From: FEB-25 sp963726315
GTDB lineage: Bacteria; Chloroflexota; Anaerolineae; Anaerolineales; UBA4823
DNA: 64,000 nt
Direction of reading: 5' to 3'
Assembly: GCA_963726315.1 (NCBI GenBank)
Contig: CAVSBZ010000005.1
Span: 248,001-312,000, forward strand
Below the pieces are notes generated by a model. That model was not told where the DNA came from and ran no database searches. It was given only the letters and a program-made list of their open reading frames with translations. Positions 8,038 through 15,959 of this stretch are shown one piece after another; within the stretch, counting starts at the first letter, position 1, and each line of letters opens with the position of its first letter. A program made the position numbers and the translations under genes.

Positions 8038-9618
8038 ATGGCCTTGATAGAAGATACTGCCAATCGCCAGATCGCTCGTTCTGCCGGCAAGGTGATGATC
8101 GCCTTGCTGTTGAGCAATATAGCCAACCTGGCGAGCTTGATCCTGAATGCCACCACCTTCGGCACCTCCCCGCAGATGGATGCCTTCCTGGCAGCCAACC
8201 GCGTATCCGAGACGTTATTCGTGCTGATGGCAGGTGGGGCGCTTGGATCAGCCTTCATCCCCACCTTTACCGGGCTGCTGACCAAAGGCGAGCGTAAGCC
8301 TGCCTGGAAGCTGGCTTCAGCAATCGCCAACCTGGTCCTGATTGTCTTGATTATCGCTGCAACCCTGGCAGCCATCTTTGCACAGCCACTGGTCCATTAT
8401 ATCCTGGCACCGGGCTTTCCCCCTGCGCAGGAAGCCCTGACGGTCAATTTACTTCGTATCATGCTGCCTTCAGCCGTGATTTTTGGCATCAGCGGGTTGG
8501 TGATGGGCATCCTCAACTCGCATCAGGTGTTCTTTATCCCGGCTCTCACCCCCGCAGTATATCGCCTGGGCATGATCTTTGGGGTGCTGTTTCTGTCTCC
8601 CACGATGGGCATTTATGGGTTGGCATGGGGTGTGGTCATTGGCTCATGCCTGCACCTGTTGCTGCAAATACCCAGCTTGCTCAGGTTGAAAGGCATCTAC
8701 TTCCCCACCCTGGGGTTGAAGCTTCCTGACGTACGCCATGTTGCCTGGCTGATGCTGCCGCGCGTGTTTGGCGTGGCGATCGTGCAGCTGAACTTCTGGG
8801 TGAACACCCGCCTGGCATCTTACATGGTAGAAGGCAGCGTCACAGGCATCAGCTGGGGGTTTACCATGATGCTCCTGCCGCAATCGATCATTGCCCAATC
8901 CGTGGCGATCGCAGCCTTACCCACCCTGGCAGCCCAATACTCGCTTGGAAAGCTGGATGACTTGCGCTCCACGCTGGCATCCAGTGTTCGTGGGATCTTA
9001 CTCCTTGCCATCCCGGCCTCGGTAGGTCTGATCCTGCTCCGGCAACCCATCGTGGAGCTTATGCTGCAGTATGGTAAGTTCACCGAAACTTCCACCCAGT
9101 TGATCGCCTGGGCGCTGTTATGGTACTCGGTTGGATTGGTGGGGCACTGCCTGGTGGAGATCCTGGCGCGCGCATTCTACGCCATGCATGATACCAAGAC
9201 CCCGGTGTTGGTTGGGACAGTTGCCATGGGCTTGAACGTGGTCTTCAGCGTGCTCTTCTCCGCCTGGTTCACTCGCCTCGGGTTGATGCCCTTAGGTGGG
9301 CTGGCTCTGGCGAATTCGTTAGCCACGGGGTTGGAAGCGGCCGGGCTGCTGGTTTTCATGCACCGCAGGTTGGTCTGGCTGGAAGGCAGGCGCATCCTCA
9401 AAGGCACTGCCCAGGCGGTCCTGGCTGCAAGCATCATGGGATTGGTGATATGGGGCTGGCTGGGATTGACCAGCGAGCGTGCTGCCTGGCTGGTCGGCAT
9501 TGGGGGAGTGATCATCGGCGCACTGGTGTATGCTCTGATCATCACGGCGCTAAAAGTCCCCGAGGTGCAATCGGTCTACACTTTACTCAGGAGCAGGCTC
9601 AAACCGGCTTACAAATAA
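8038..9618 (+). CDS. murJ: Lipid II flippase MurJ (MviN)
   Basis: Flips undecaprenyl-linked peptidoglycan precursor across the inner membrane. The 526-aa protein is almost entirely hydrophobic helices, consistent with the 14 membrane segments of the MOP-superfamily MurJ fold. Family-typical stretches include MDAFLAANRVSE near residue 45, GGALGSAFIPTF near 67, LAPGFP near 123, and AFYAMHDTKTPV near 380 with the conserved Arg just before it (LARAFYA). The ATG is preceded by a -10 box but no ribosome-binding site. A methyltransferase gene begins one base after its stop, so the two are probably co-expressed. Confidence 0.93.
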   Translation: MALIEDTANRQIARSAGKVMIALLLSNIANLASLILNATTFGTSPQMDAFLAANRVSETLFVLMAGGALGSAFIPTFTGLLTKGERKPAWKLASAIANLVLIVLIIAATLAAIFAQPLVHYILAPGFPPAQEALTVNLLRIMLPSAVIFGISGLVMGILNSHQVFFIPALTPAVYRLGMIFGVLFLSPTMGIYGLAWGVVIGSCLHLLLQIPSLLRLKGIYFPTLGLKLPDVRHVAWLMLPRVFGVAIVQLNFWVNTRLASYMVEGSVTGISWGFTMMLLPQSIIAQSVAIAALPTLAAQYSLGKLDDLRSTLASSVRGILLLAIPASVGLILLRQPIVELMLQYGKFTETSTQLIAWALLWYSVGLVGHCLVEILARAFYAMHDTKTPVLVGTVAMGLNVVFSVLFSAWFTRLGLMPLGGLALANSLATGLEAAGLLVFMHRRLVWLEGRRILKGTAQAVLAASIMGLVIWGWLGLTSERAAWLVGIGGVIIGALVYALIITALKVPEVQSVYTLLRSRLKPAYK

Positions 9619-9619
9619 C

Positions 9620-10348
9620 ATGTTCCCCCAGCTTTACCACGCTCACCATAACCGCCACCTGGAGGATCTCCCCTTTTGGATTGAGCTTGCTTCCCAGGCA
9701 GGAGCTCCAGTGCTCGAGCTGGGCTGCGGTACTGGTAGGGTGCTCATCCCACTCATTCAAGCGGGTTTCCACACCATTGGGATCGATAACGACCTGGCGA
9801 TGCTGAGATTCCTGAGGGATTCACTCACTGAAGGAATACCCGCCCCATCGATTTTCGTCTCAGACATCACCTGCTTTAACTTGTCGCTAAAAGTGCCACT
9901 GATCATCCTACCATGCAATACATTCAGCACCCTGGCAAAAAATGAACGGGCTGCTTGCCTACGAGGCGTTAAAAGACACTTACCACCCAGTGGATTATTC
10001 TCAGTCAGCATCCCCAACCCCGACTATCTGAACAGCCTGCCTGCTCGATCAGCTGCACAGCTGGAAGACGAATTTCTTCACCCCCAAACCGGAAACCCGG
10101 TGCAGGTGAGCAGCTCATGGCGCCGAACAAAGTCTATCTTCCAGGTGACCTGGATGTACGACCATTTATTTCCCAATGGCAGAGTGGAACGACTGACGTC
10201 TGTGACGTCCCAACACTTGCTCCCCGCAGACGGCTACCTGGATGAGATCCGCGCAGCGGGTCTTGACGTGGTTGAGCTCTATGGGGATTTTGATTGCTCG
10301 CCGTACCAGCAAGTCTCACCTTACTTGATCTGCGTAACAAGAAATTGA
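9620..10348 (+). CDS. Class I SAM-dependent methyltransferase
   Basis: A 242-aa cytoplasmic methyltransferase of unknown substrate. Motif I PVLELGCGTGRVL lies near residues 28-41, the acidic loop that binds the SAM ribose is GIDND near 53, and LILPCNTFS near 95 fits motif IV (post-motif ILPCN instead of the commoner FD/NPP). The C-terminal half is a beta-rich lid (WRRTKSIFQVTWMYDH) seen in small-molecule methyltransferases. ATG 9620 follows the murJ TAA after one base, so expression is likely coupled to murJ. Whether it acts on a cell-wall lipid is only a guess from position. Confidence 0.8.
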   Translation: MFPQLYHAHHNRHLEDLPFWIELASQAGAPVLELGCGTGRVLIPLIQAGFHTIGIDNDLAMLRFLRDSLTEGIPAPSIFVSDITCFNLSLKVPLIILPCNTFSTLAKNERAACLRGVKRHLPPSGLFSVSIPNPDYLNSLPARSAAQLEDEFLHPQTGNPVQVSSSWRRTKSIFQVTWMYDHLFPNGRVERLTSVTSQHLLPADGYLDEIRAAGLDVVELYGDFDCSPYQQVSPYLICVTRN

Positions 10349-10407
10349 TTTGTTAACAGTCTAAGACAGGAATCTAGTAAAACTCATATACATCGTTATC
10401 AGTGCTC

Positions 10408-10426
10408 TGATACGGGGGGTGTATCA
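10408..10426. promoter_or_regulatory. Small inverted repeat upstream of hsp20
   Basis: TGATAC-ggggggt-GTATCA, a 6-bp dyad 49 bases before the Hsp20 start, in an otherwise AT-rich leader. It may be an operator for heat-shock control; it is not a CIRCE element. Confidence 0.3.
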
Positions 10427-10474
10427 TTTCTCCATAAGATCATAGAAAATTTATAGTGATAAGGAGAAAATATC

Positions 10475-10903
10475 ATGACTTTCTACGTAACCCCATATTA
10501 TCGAATGGCAGCTATGCGCCACGCAATGAACCATTGGTTTGAAAATTCGGTGGCAGAGCAGACTCCCGCTGAGTGTGAGATGAGGCTGGCAGTGGATGTT
10601 AAATCAAGTGAAGATGCATATGACATCATGGCATTGGTCCCTGGACTAAGTGCCGAAGAATTAGATATTGAGGTATTGAACGATACTGTCACCATTCGTG
10701 GTGAGTTTAAATCGGGCGATACTGAAGATACCAAATACCTTTTATCAGAGCTGCCCGAAGGGCACTTCAGCAGGGTGATCACCCTGCCTACCGCAGCTGA
10801 TTCTGATAAGGTTGAAGCCTCGATCAAGAACGGTGTACTTTCCCTGCACATCCCGATGGCAGAGACGGATCGTCCAAAGGCGATCAAGGTAATGGTCAAT
10901 TAA
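10475..10903 (+). CDS. Small heat shock protein, Hsp20/alpha-crystallin family
   Basis: ATP-independent holdase that keeps unfolding proteins soluble under stress. The 142-aa protein has a short N-terminal arm (about 40 aa, with the WF dipeptide) and an alpha-crystallin domain from about residue 44 (DVKSSEDAYDIMALVPGLS) to 135. The hallmark near the end of the domain is IKNGVLSLHIP (canonical A-x-x-x-G-V-L). The C-terminal tail lacks a clear I-x-I motif apart from IKVMV. AAGGAG lies 9 bases before the ATG. A strong intrinsic terminator follows, so the gene is monocistronic. Confidence 0.95.
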   Translation: MTFYVTPYYRMAAMRHAMNHWFENSVAEQTPAECEMRLAVDVKSSEDAYDIMALVPGLSAEELDIEVLNDTVTIRGEFKSGDTEDTKYLLSELPEGHFSRVITLPTAADSDKVEASIKNGVLSLHIPMAETDRPKAIKVMVN

Positions 10904-10940
10904 TCAAGTTATTGGATTTTCGGGGATTCTAATCGAAAAG

Positions 10941-10984
10941 GGCACGGTTGATGGTATTCATTCAACCGTGCCTATTGTTTTTAT
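10941..10984 (+). terminator. Intrinsic terminator of hsp20
   Basis: GGCACGGTTGA and TCAACCGTGCC form an 11-bp stem (10941-10951 and 10962-10972), followed by TATTGTTTTTAT. Confidence 0.85.
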
Positions 10985-11067
10985 AAAGAGTCCAGACTGA
11001 AATCTTGCCTATTCCTGTTGGAACTACTTTTATTCTTTTCCCTTATTGTAAATATCGCTTGGTTGCG

Positions 11068-11388
11068 TCATTGACCAGGAGCACGGTAAGTGCCGCTCTT
11101 CCTGGAAGCTTTATCAACTTCGTCGGGGGTTAGCAGTACCGTTGTCTTAGTCTTTACTGCGCCGCTCGCCCCAACAATCAGACAAGCTGCTGCCGCATCG
11201 GCATTTTCCAACCCTTCGATAATGGAGAAACCGTCATATTCACCAAATGAGAAGTAATAAACTACCAACTTGCCACCCAGGCTTTTAATAAGCTGCTCGG
11301 TAGCTTCGCGTCGTTTTGACCCGCCTTCTTTGAGAAGACCCTTCAATCCCTCTTCGGTATAACTGAATTGCACGAGATAAGATGCCAT
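11068..11388 (-). CDS. GYD-domain protein
   Basis: A 106-aa protein related to the GYD domain family (small ferredoxin-like fold, function unknown). Residues FSFGEYDGFSIIEGLENADAAAA carry the G-x-Y-D core; the N-terminal MASYLVQFSYTEEGLKGLL and the LLTPDEVDKA end are typical of the family. The start at 11388 is fixed by a near-perfect AAAGGAGGA 6 bases upstream; a longer in-frame start 27 bases upstream has no such site. It stands alone between genes on the same strand. Confidence 0.82.
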   Translation of the reverse strand: MASYLVQFSYTEEGLKGLLKEGGSKRREATEQLIKSLGGKLVVYYFSFGEYDGFSIIEGLENADAAAACLIVGASGAVKTKTTVLLTPDEVDKASRKSGTYRAPGQ

Positions 11389-11429
11389 GATATTTCCTCC
11401 TTTGTATAGTTGCATTATATCATCATAAT

Positions 11430-11593
11430 TGTCGCATTTATGGGTTGTTTTTAATCCTGGAGAAGATAAGCTGCAAAGGGTTGGGAGCCTCAGGGTATTC
11501 CCACCATCACTCTTCCCAACCCAAATATAAATATACCTTCAAACGGTTATGGAAACGCAGAGCCCGCAGCTAGTATTTCCTGCGGGCTTTTAT
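11430..11593 (+). ncRNA. Candidate small RNA with intrinsic terminator
   Basis: No plus-strand gene lies here, yet a plus-strand terminator does: AGCCCGCAG (11561-11569) pairs with CTGCGGGCT (11580-11588) and is followed by TTTATTTT. Just upstream is a perfect 9-bp inverted repeat GGGTTGGGA/TCCCAACCC (11478-11486 with 11514-11522) holding a smaller GGG-tatt-CCC hairpin. Together they look like a short structured transcript. The 5' end is uncertain, with no strong promoter, and the terminator could instead serve a read-through transcript. Confidence 0.35.
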
Positions 11594-11664
11594 TTTCTGA
11601 TGGTTCTCATATACCTGGTAATTATTTATACGTTATCTTGTGGTAGCCGACTCTTTTGATCGCG

Positions 11665-12090
11665 CTAAGTTGTGGAATACAATGACAGAAATTCCTGTTC
11701 TTTGTTCTCCATCGAGATGTGAACAATCAGTGTATTGGAAAATTCCACGCAGGCATGTTCAGCGCTGTTCTTTGCCTGCCAAAAGACGTCTTTGAGTTTA
11801 TCATCTTCGTGCCAGGTGGTCATCACCAATTCGTCTTCGGGAATTTCACCGTAATTAAACTGTTCGATATTCGCAAAATCAACTGAGTCGTCCCATTCGT
11901 TGCAGTTGAGTCCCCATGCCATCATATAGATGCATCCAGATCTGACCAGCCATCGGCTAACTTGATCTTGCCATTGATGGCTGACTGGCACCTCAATCAC
12001 CAACACTGCCAGGAAAGGCTTCAGTGCGGAGATATCCGGTACTGCCCCTTCGGGTATTAGCTGTAGATACCGTGGTGAAATTTTATTCAT
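11665..12090 (-). CDS. Conserved hypothetical protein, overlapping the polyphosphate glucokinase gene
   Basis: A 141-aa soluble protein of unknown function. I choose ATG 12090 (MNKISPRYLQL) because it overlaps the upstream stop in ATGAATAA, a typical coupling arrangement; an earlier in-frame ATG would overlap the kinase by 77 bases. It has a conserved-looking tryptophan-rich core: VSRWLVRSGCIYMMAWGLN near residue 45-63, WDDSVDFANIEQFNYGEIP near 66-84, MTTWHEDD near 88 and NTLIVHIS near 119. No signal peptide or membrane helix is seen. Being coupled to a glucokinase suggests a related role, but none can be assigned. Confidence 0.75.
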   Translation of the reverse strand: MNKISPRYLQLIPEGAVPDISALKPFLAVLVIEVPVSHQWQDQVSRWLVRSGCIYMMAWGLNCNEWDDSVDFANIEQFNYGEIPEDELVMTTWHEDDKLKDVFWQAKNSAEHACVEFSNTLIVHISMENKEQEFLSLYSTT

Positions 12091-12826
12091 CGATATGCAG
12101 TCCTGCTGCCAGGGCAGCTCCAACGATACCCGCGTCATTGCCCAGCGCCGCGGGGACAACTCTGGTGCGCACCGTGATCAGGGAGAAGAACTGATCTTGT
12201 TTCTTGACCACACCACCCCCCAGGATCATCAGGTCGGGTGAAAACAGTCTTTCCAGGGAATTCAGGTATTTATCCAAACGCTTGGCCCACTTCTTCCACG
12301 AGAGGTCTTGTTCCTTGCGTGCTTCATCGGAGGCGAGCGTCTCTGCATCGTCACAATCGACCTCGATGTGACCGAGCTCCGTGTTGGGGACGAGTTTCCC
12401 ATCGATGAACAATCCTGAACCCAGTCCTGTCCCGATGGTGATCATCAATATAACCCCTTTAACACCCCTGCCGGCTCCGAAGGTCACTTCAGCCAGCCCT
12501 GCCGCATCGGCATCATTGATCACGTGTACAGGGCACTGTGTCACTTCAGAGAAAAGCTGGGCGACATTCGTGCCAATCCACCTTGAGTTGATATTTGCGG
12601 CACTTTCCGCGACACCACTGCGGATCACAGCTGGGAATCCGCAGCCAACTTGTGCATGCCATCCGAACTGCGCGGCCACATCCTTGACGACTGCTGCAAC
12701 CGGGTCAGGTTTTGCGCCTTCTGGAGTAGGCAAACGGAAGCGTTCTGCTATTAACACCCCCGTGTCCGTTTCCACAGGTGCCCCCTTGATCCCAGTCCCA
12801 CCAATATCAATCCCTAGAATTTGCAT
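12083..12826 (-). CDS. ppgK: Polyphosphate glucokinase (ROK family)
   Basis: Phosphorylates glucose using inorganic polyphosphate (and usually ATP), feeding glycolysis. The 247-aa protein is short, as this group is compared with other ROK proteins. It has the phosphate-binding motif GIDIGGTGIKGA near residue 5, INDADAAGLAE near 104 with the catalytic Asp, GTGLGSGLF near 128, and NTELGHIE near 144. The stretch SWKKWAKRLDKYL then LERLFSPDLMILGGG is characteristic of PpgK. The ROK zinc-binding cysteine cluster is absent, as expected for PpgK. GTG/ATG options exist upstream, but ATG 12826 has GGGAG 6 bases before it. Confidence 0.88.
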   Translation of the reverse strand: MQILGIDIGGTGIKGAPVETDTGVLIAERFRLPTPEGAKPDPVAAVVKDVAAQFGWHAQVGCGFPAVIRSGVAESAANINSRWIGTNVAQLFSEVTQCPVHVINDADAAGLAEVTFGAGRGVKGVILMITIGTGLGSGLFIDGKLVPNTELGHIEVDCDDAETLASDEARKEQDLSWKKWAKRLDKYLNSLERLFSPDLMILGGGVVKKQDQFFSLITVRTRVVPAALGNDAGIVGAALAAGLHIDE

Positions 12827-12841
12827 TCGATGCTCCCGCAT

Positions 12842-13199
12842 GATATTTGATATTTATGTGAAAATTTACCATCTTTCCCAGCAATTCTCTTTTGGAAAAA
12901 TAACGACAACCGGACTATTATATCCCCTTGTAGTCAAATGACCTTTCTATCGATCCATCATTTTTCTGCCATTCCGTACTCTGGATGAAGCTTGCCTAAT
13001 GGCGGGTTAGTTCAAATAAATCCCTCACTGTTTTCATTGTCTTGAAACAGGCATAATTCATGCATAGACCGCTTTATATTATAATAGTCTAATTCAGTAG
13101 TTTTTAGGAAAATAACACTGCTCATAGAATCACACCATCGGATCCACAGACGATATATTCGGACCTTTTGGTGAATAATCATATAGATAGCAGGTTTTA
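12842..13199. other. 358-bp divergent intergenic region
   Basis: AT-rich spacer between ppgK and the REC-GGDEF-EAL gene. On the plus strand TATAAT (13080-13085) has a weak TTCATG 17 bases upstream, which would leave a leader of about 108 bases before 13200. On the minus strand a GGGATATAAT extended -10 reads toward ppgK near 12915-12924. I see no recognisable riboswitch (in particular no c-di-GMP aptamer), repeat or RNA gene. Confidence 0.4.
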
Positions 13200-15857
13200 A
13201 TGGGTCATGAAATCATTCTCGTAGTCGATGATAACCGCCAAATCAGTGATTTTTTGGCAGAGACCGTTCTGCCTGGCATGGGATATGAAGTGCTTGTGGC
13301 GCGCGATGCCAACTCGGCTATTAAAATGGTCAAGCAGCATAAAGCCAACTTCGACCTTATGTTGCTGGACCTGCAGCTGCCTGATTTAACCGGACTCGAC
13401 CTGCTGCGACGTTTATCCAAAGAAGGCTACCATATCCCGACAATATTGATGACCGGGCATGGTTCAGAGCAGGTTGCAGCCGAGGCCTTTCGCCTGGGCG
13501 TGCATGATTACCTGAGCAAGCCCCTCGACGAAACCATGCTGACCGAGGCAATCACCCGCGCATTGTCTGAAAGCCGTTTGCAGCGTGAAAAAGCCATTTT
13601 AAATCGTCAGCTGGAGGAGCAGGTTGCCTGGCTTACTTCGCTCTCGAAGGTTGGGCAAAGCGTTACCTCCACCCTCGATGTGGGTGAAGTTTTGGTTCGC
13701 ATCGTAGAAGCCGGTGTATCCCTGACCAATGCCGAAGAAGGTTTCCTGGCATTATTGGAGAAACAAACCGGCTTGCTTTACCTGCGTGCGGTTAAAAACA
13801 TGGATGAGGATTCGATCAAGACCCTTCGGATCCCCATAGCTGATTCGCTGGTTGGTCAGGTGATCAAATCGAAACGCGCCCTGCGGGCGGTCGAGCCGAG
13901 TATGAGAGCGCCTTTGAAAGTTTCCACCGGTTACCTGGTCCACAGCCTGCTTCACGTCCCCATCCTCTCCAAAGGTGAGCCATTGGGAGTGCTCTCAGTC
14001 ACCAACCGGAAGAACGATGTCCCCTTCAAGGAAAACGACGAAGTGGTGTTAAGTTCCCTGGCAGCCTATGCCGCGGTTGCCTTGGAAAATGCCGACTTAT
14101 ACCTGCAGGCGAGGCAGGAGATCACCGAACGCCAGAGGGTTGAGAGCGCCCTCAGGGAAAGTGAAGAGCGTTATGCCCTGGCTGTCCGTGCTGCCAATGA
14201 TGGTTTGTGGGATTGGAACCTGAAAAAGAGTCAGATCTATTATTCTCCTCGCTGGAAGCAAATGCTGGGCTATTCAGACGAGGAGATCAGTGATAACCCC
14301 AATGAGTGGTTTAACCGTGTCCATCCGGATGACATTGCGCAATTAAGAAATAATATCTCTGTCCACGTCAAGGGATTGTCGGCTCATTTTGAGTGTGAGT
14401 ATCGCATTCAGCATTCCAATGGCACTTACCGCTGGATGCTCAGCCGTGGTATGGCGGTGATCGGGTCAGACAAGGCTGCCATGCGGTTAGCCGGTTCGCA
14501 AACCGACATAACCCTGCGTAAGCAGGCTGAAACCAAGCTGATGCACGATGCCTTCCACGATTCGCTCACCGAATTACCCAACCGGGCTCTGTTTATTGAC
14601 CGCCTCAAACATGTGATTGAACGCAGCAAACGCGATAATAGCAATATTTATGCGGTGCTGTTCCTGGATCTGGATCGATTCAAGGATGTAAACGACAGTC
14701 TTGGGCACCTAACTGGAGATCAATTATTGGTAGCGACTGCTCATCTATTGAAATCCATCCTGCGCCCGATGGACACGGTGGCACGCCTGGGCGGTGATGA
14801 GTTTACCATCCTGTTGGAAGATATCAGGGATGTGAGCGATGTAACCCGCGTCGCAGACCGCATCCAAAAGAAGCTGATGCAGGCCGCTTTGCTGCCCAAC
14901 CACACCATTTTCATGTCAGCCAGCATGGGGATAGTGTTGAGCACCACCGGGTATGATCGCCCGGAAGACGTCTTGCGTGACGCCGATACTGCCATGTACC
15001 GCGCCAAGGAGAATGGGCGCTCGCGTTATGAAATCTTTGATAGTGCCATGCGCGACCAGATCATGCTTCGTCTTGAAATTGAATCAGCGCTGAGGAAAGC
15101 CATCGAGAATGAACAGCTGGAGGTATTTTTCCAGCCCGTGGTCGATGTTAAAATTGGACGAATTGTGTGGTTCGAAGCCCTGGTCAGGTGGAAACACCCA
15201 GAACGTGGGTTATTAGCCCCCAGTGAATTCCTCCCCCTGGCCGATGAAACCGGTCTTATCATTCAATTGGACCGCCTGGTAATGCGCAAAGCTGCCGCCC
15301 AGCTGGTGAAGTGGCAGAAAGAATTCTTGAATGATCCACCCTTTGGGGTGAGTGTGAATATTTCTGGCAAGCACATCAACCAGACTGATTTTGTTGAATA
15401 TATCGTCCAGACGCTTGCAGATACAGGCTTACCTCCAGGCAGCTTGAATTTGGAAATCACTGAAAATGCAGTCATGGGGAATTTTGAAATCATCCTGGAT
15501 GTGCTAGACAGGCTGCAGGCTCATGGGATCCAGGTCCAAATCGACGATTTTGGCGTCGGTTATTCCTCCCTGAATTACTTATCGCATAATGCGATTAAAG
15601 TGTTGAAAATCGATCGTTCCTTCATCAGTAAAATCCTGAAAGATCCGAACTATATGAAAATCGTTCAAGCGATCATAAAGCTAACCCACGGATTGGGGCT
15701 GACAGTCGTAGCTGAAGGCGTGGAGACCAAGGAGCAGCTCGCCCAGCTGAGTAAGCTCGAATGTGAATATATCCAGGGGAAACTGATCTCCATGCCGGCT
15801 GACGACCAAAAAATCGCCGTTCTATTAACCAAGGAACGCAATCGCAGATCACCTTAA
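13200..15857 (+). CDS. Response regulator with GAF, PAS, GGDEF and EAL domains
   Basis: A phosphorylation-controlled c-di-GMP metabolic enzyme, 885 aa, soluble. Domains in order are a receiver (1-125; acidic DD at 10-11, phospho-acceptor D57 in LMLLDLQLP, Thr in LMTGHG, Lys in LSKPLDE); a linker helix; GAF (about 145-300); PAS with PAC (about 320-440); GGDEF (about 450-610) and EAL (about 620-875). GGDEF is intact (RLGGDEFTILLED) and an RPMD inhibitory I-site sits five residues upstream, so product inhibition is expected. The EAL domain keeps FEALVRW, NISGKHI, LEITENAVM, IDDFGVGYSSL, LKIDRSF and VVAEGVET, so phosphodiesterase activity is also plausible. No cognate histidine kinase is adjacent. 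No clear Shine-Dalgarno precedes ATG 13200. Confidence 0.93.
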   Translation: MGHEIILVVDDNRQISDFLAETVLPGMGYEVLVARDANSAIKMVKQHKANFDLMLLDLQLPDLTGLDLLRRLSKEGYHIPTILMTGHGSEQVAAEAFRLGVHDYLSKPLDETMLTEAITRALSESRLQREKAILNRQLEEQVAWLTSLSKVGQSVTSTLDVGEVLVRIVEAGVSLTNAEEGFLALLEKQTGLLYLRAVKNMDEDSIKTLRIPIADSLVGQVIKSKRALRAVEPSMRAPLKVSTGYLVHSLLHVPILSKGEPLGVLSVTNRKNDVPFKENDEVVLSSLAAYAAVALENADLYLQARQEITERQRVESALRESEERYALAVRAANDGLWDWNLKKSQIYYSPRWKQMLGYSDEEISDNPNEWFNRVHPDDIAQLRNNISVHVKGLSAHFECEYRIQHSNGTYRWMLSRGMAVIGSDKAAMRLAGSQTDITLRKQAETKLMHDAFHDSLTELPNRALFIDRLKHVIERSKRDNSNIYAVLFLDLDRFKDVNDSLGHLTGDQLLVATAHLLKSILRPMDTVARLGGDEFTILLEDIRDVSDVTRVADRIQKKLMQAALLPNHTIFMSASMGIVLSTTGYDRPEDVLRDADTAMYRAKENGRSRYEIFDSAMRDQIMLRLEIESALRKAIENEQLEVFFQPVVDVKIGRIVWFEALVRWKHPERGLLAPSEFLPLADETGLIIQLDRLVMRKAAAQLVKWQKEFLNDPPFGVSVNISGKHINQTDFVEYIVQTLADTGLPPGSLNLEITENAVMGNFEIILDVLDRLQAHGIQVQIDDFGVGYSSLNYLSHNAIKVLKIDRSFISKILKDPNYMKIVQAIIKLTHGLGLTVVAEGVETKEQLAQLSKLECEYIQGKLISMPADDQKIAVLLTKERNRRSP

Positions 15858-15898
15858 TCAAGCGACAATTCATCATCAAGCTCAGATAGCATAATCCT

Positions 15899-15927
15899 AA
15901 GGACACATACTTTTAGTTTGTGTCCTT
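15899..15927 (+). terminator. Weak hairpin terminator
   Basis: AAGGACACA/TGTGTCCTT, a 9-bp perfect stem with an 11-base loop, 42 bases after the c-di-GMP gene stop. It is followed by CATTAAAA rather than a T-run, so termination efficiency is uncertain. Confidence 0.5.
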
Positions 15928-15945
15928 CATTAAAATCAACGGTGA

Positions 15946-15951
15946 TATACT
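15946..15951 (+). promoter_or_regulatory. -10 box of a probable leaderless ECF-ATPase promoter
   Basis: TATACT stands 8 bases before ATG 15960; no Shine-Dalgarno is seen. The spacing is the same as for murJ. Confidence 0.35.
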
Positions 15952-15959
15952 GATGACCG

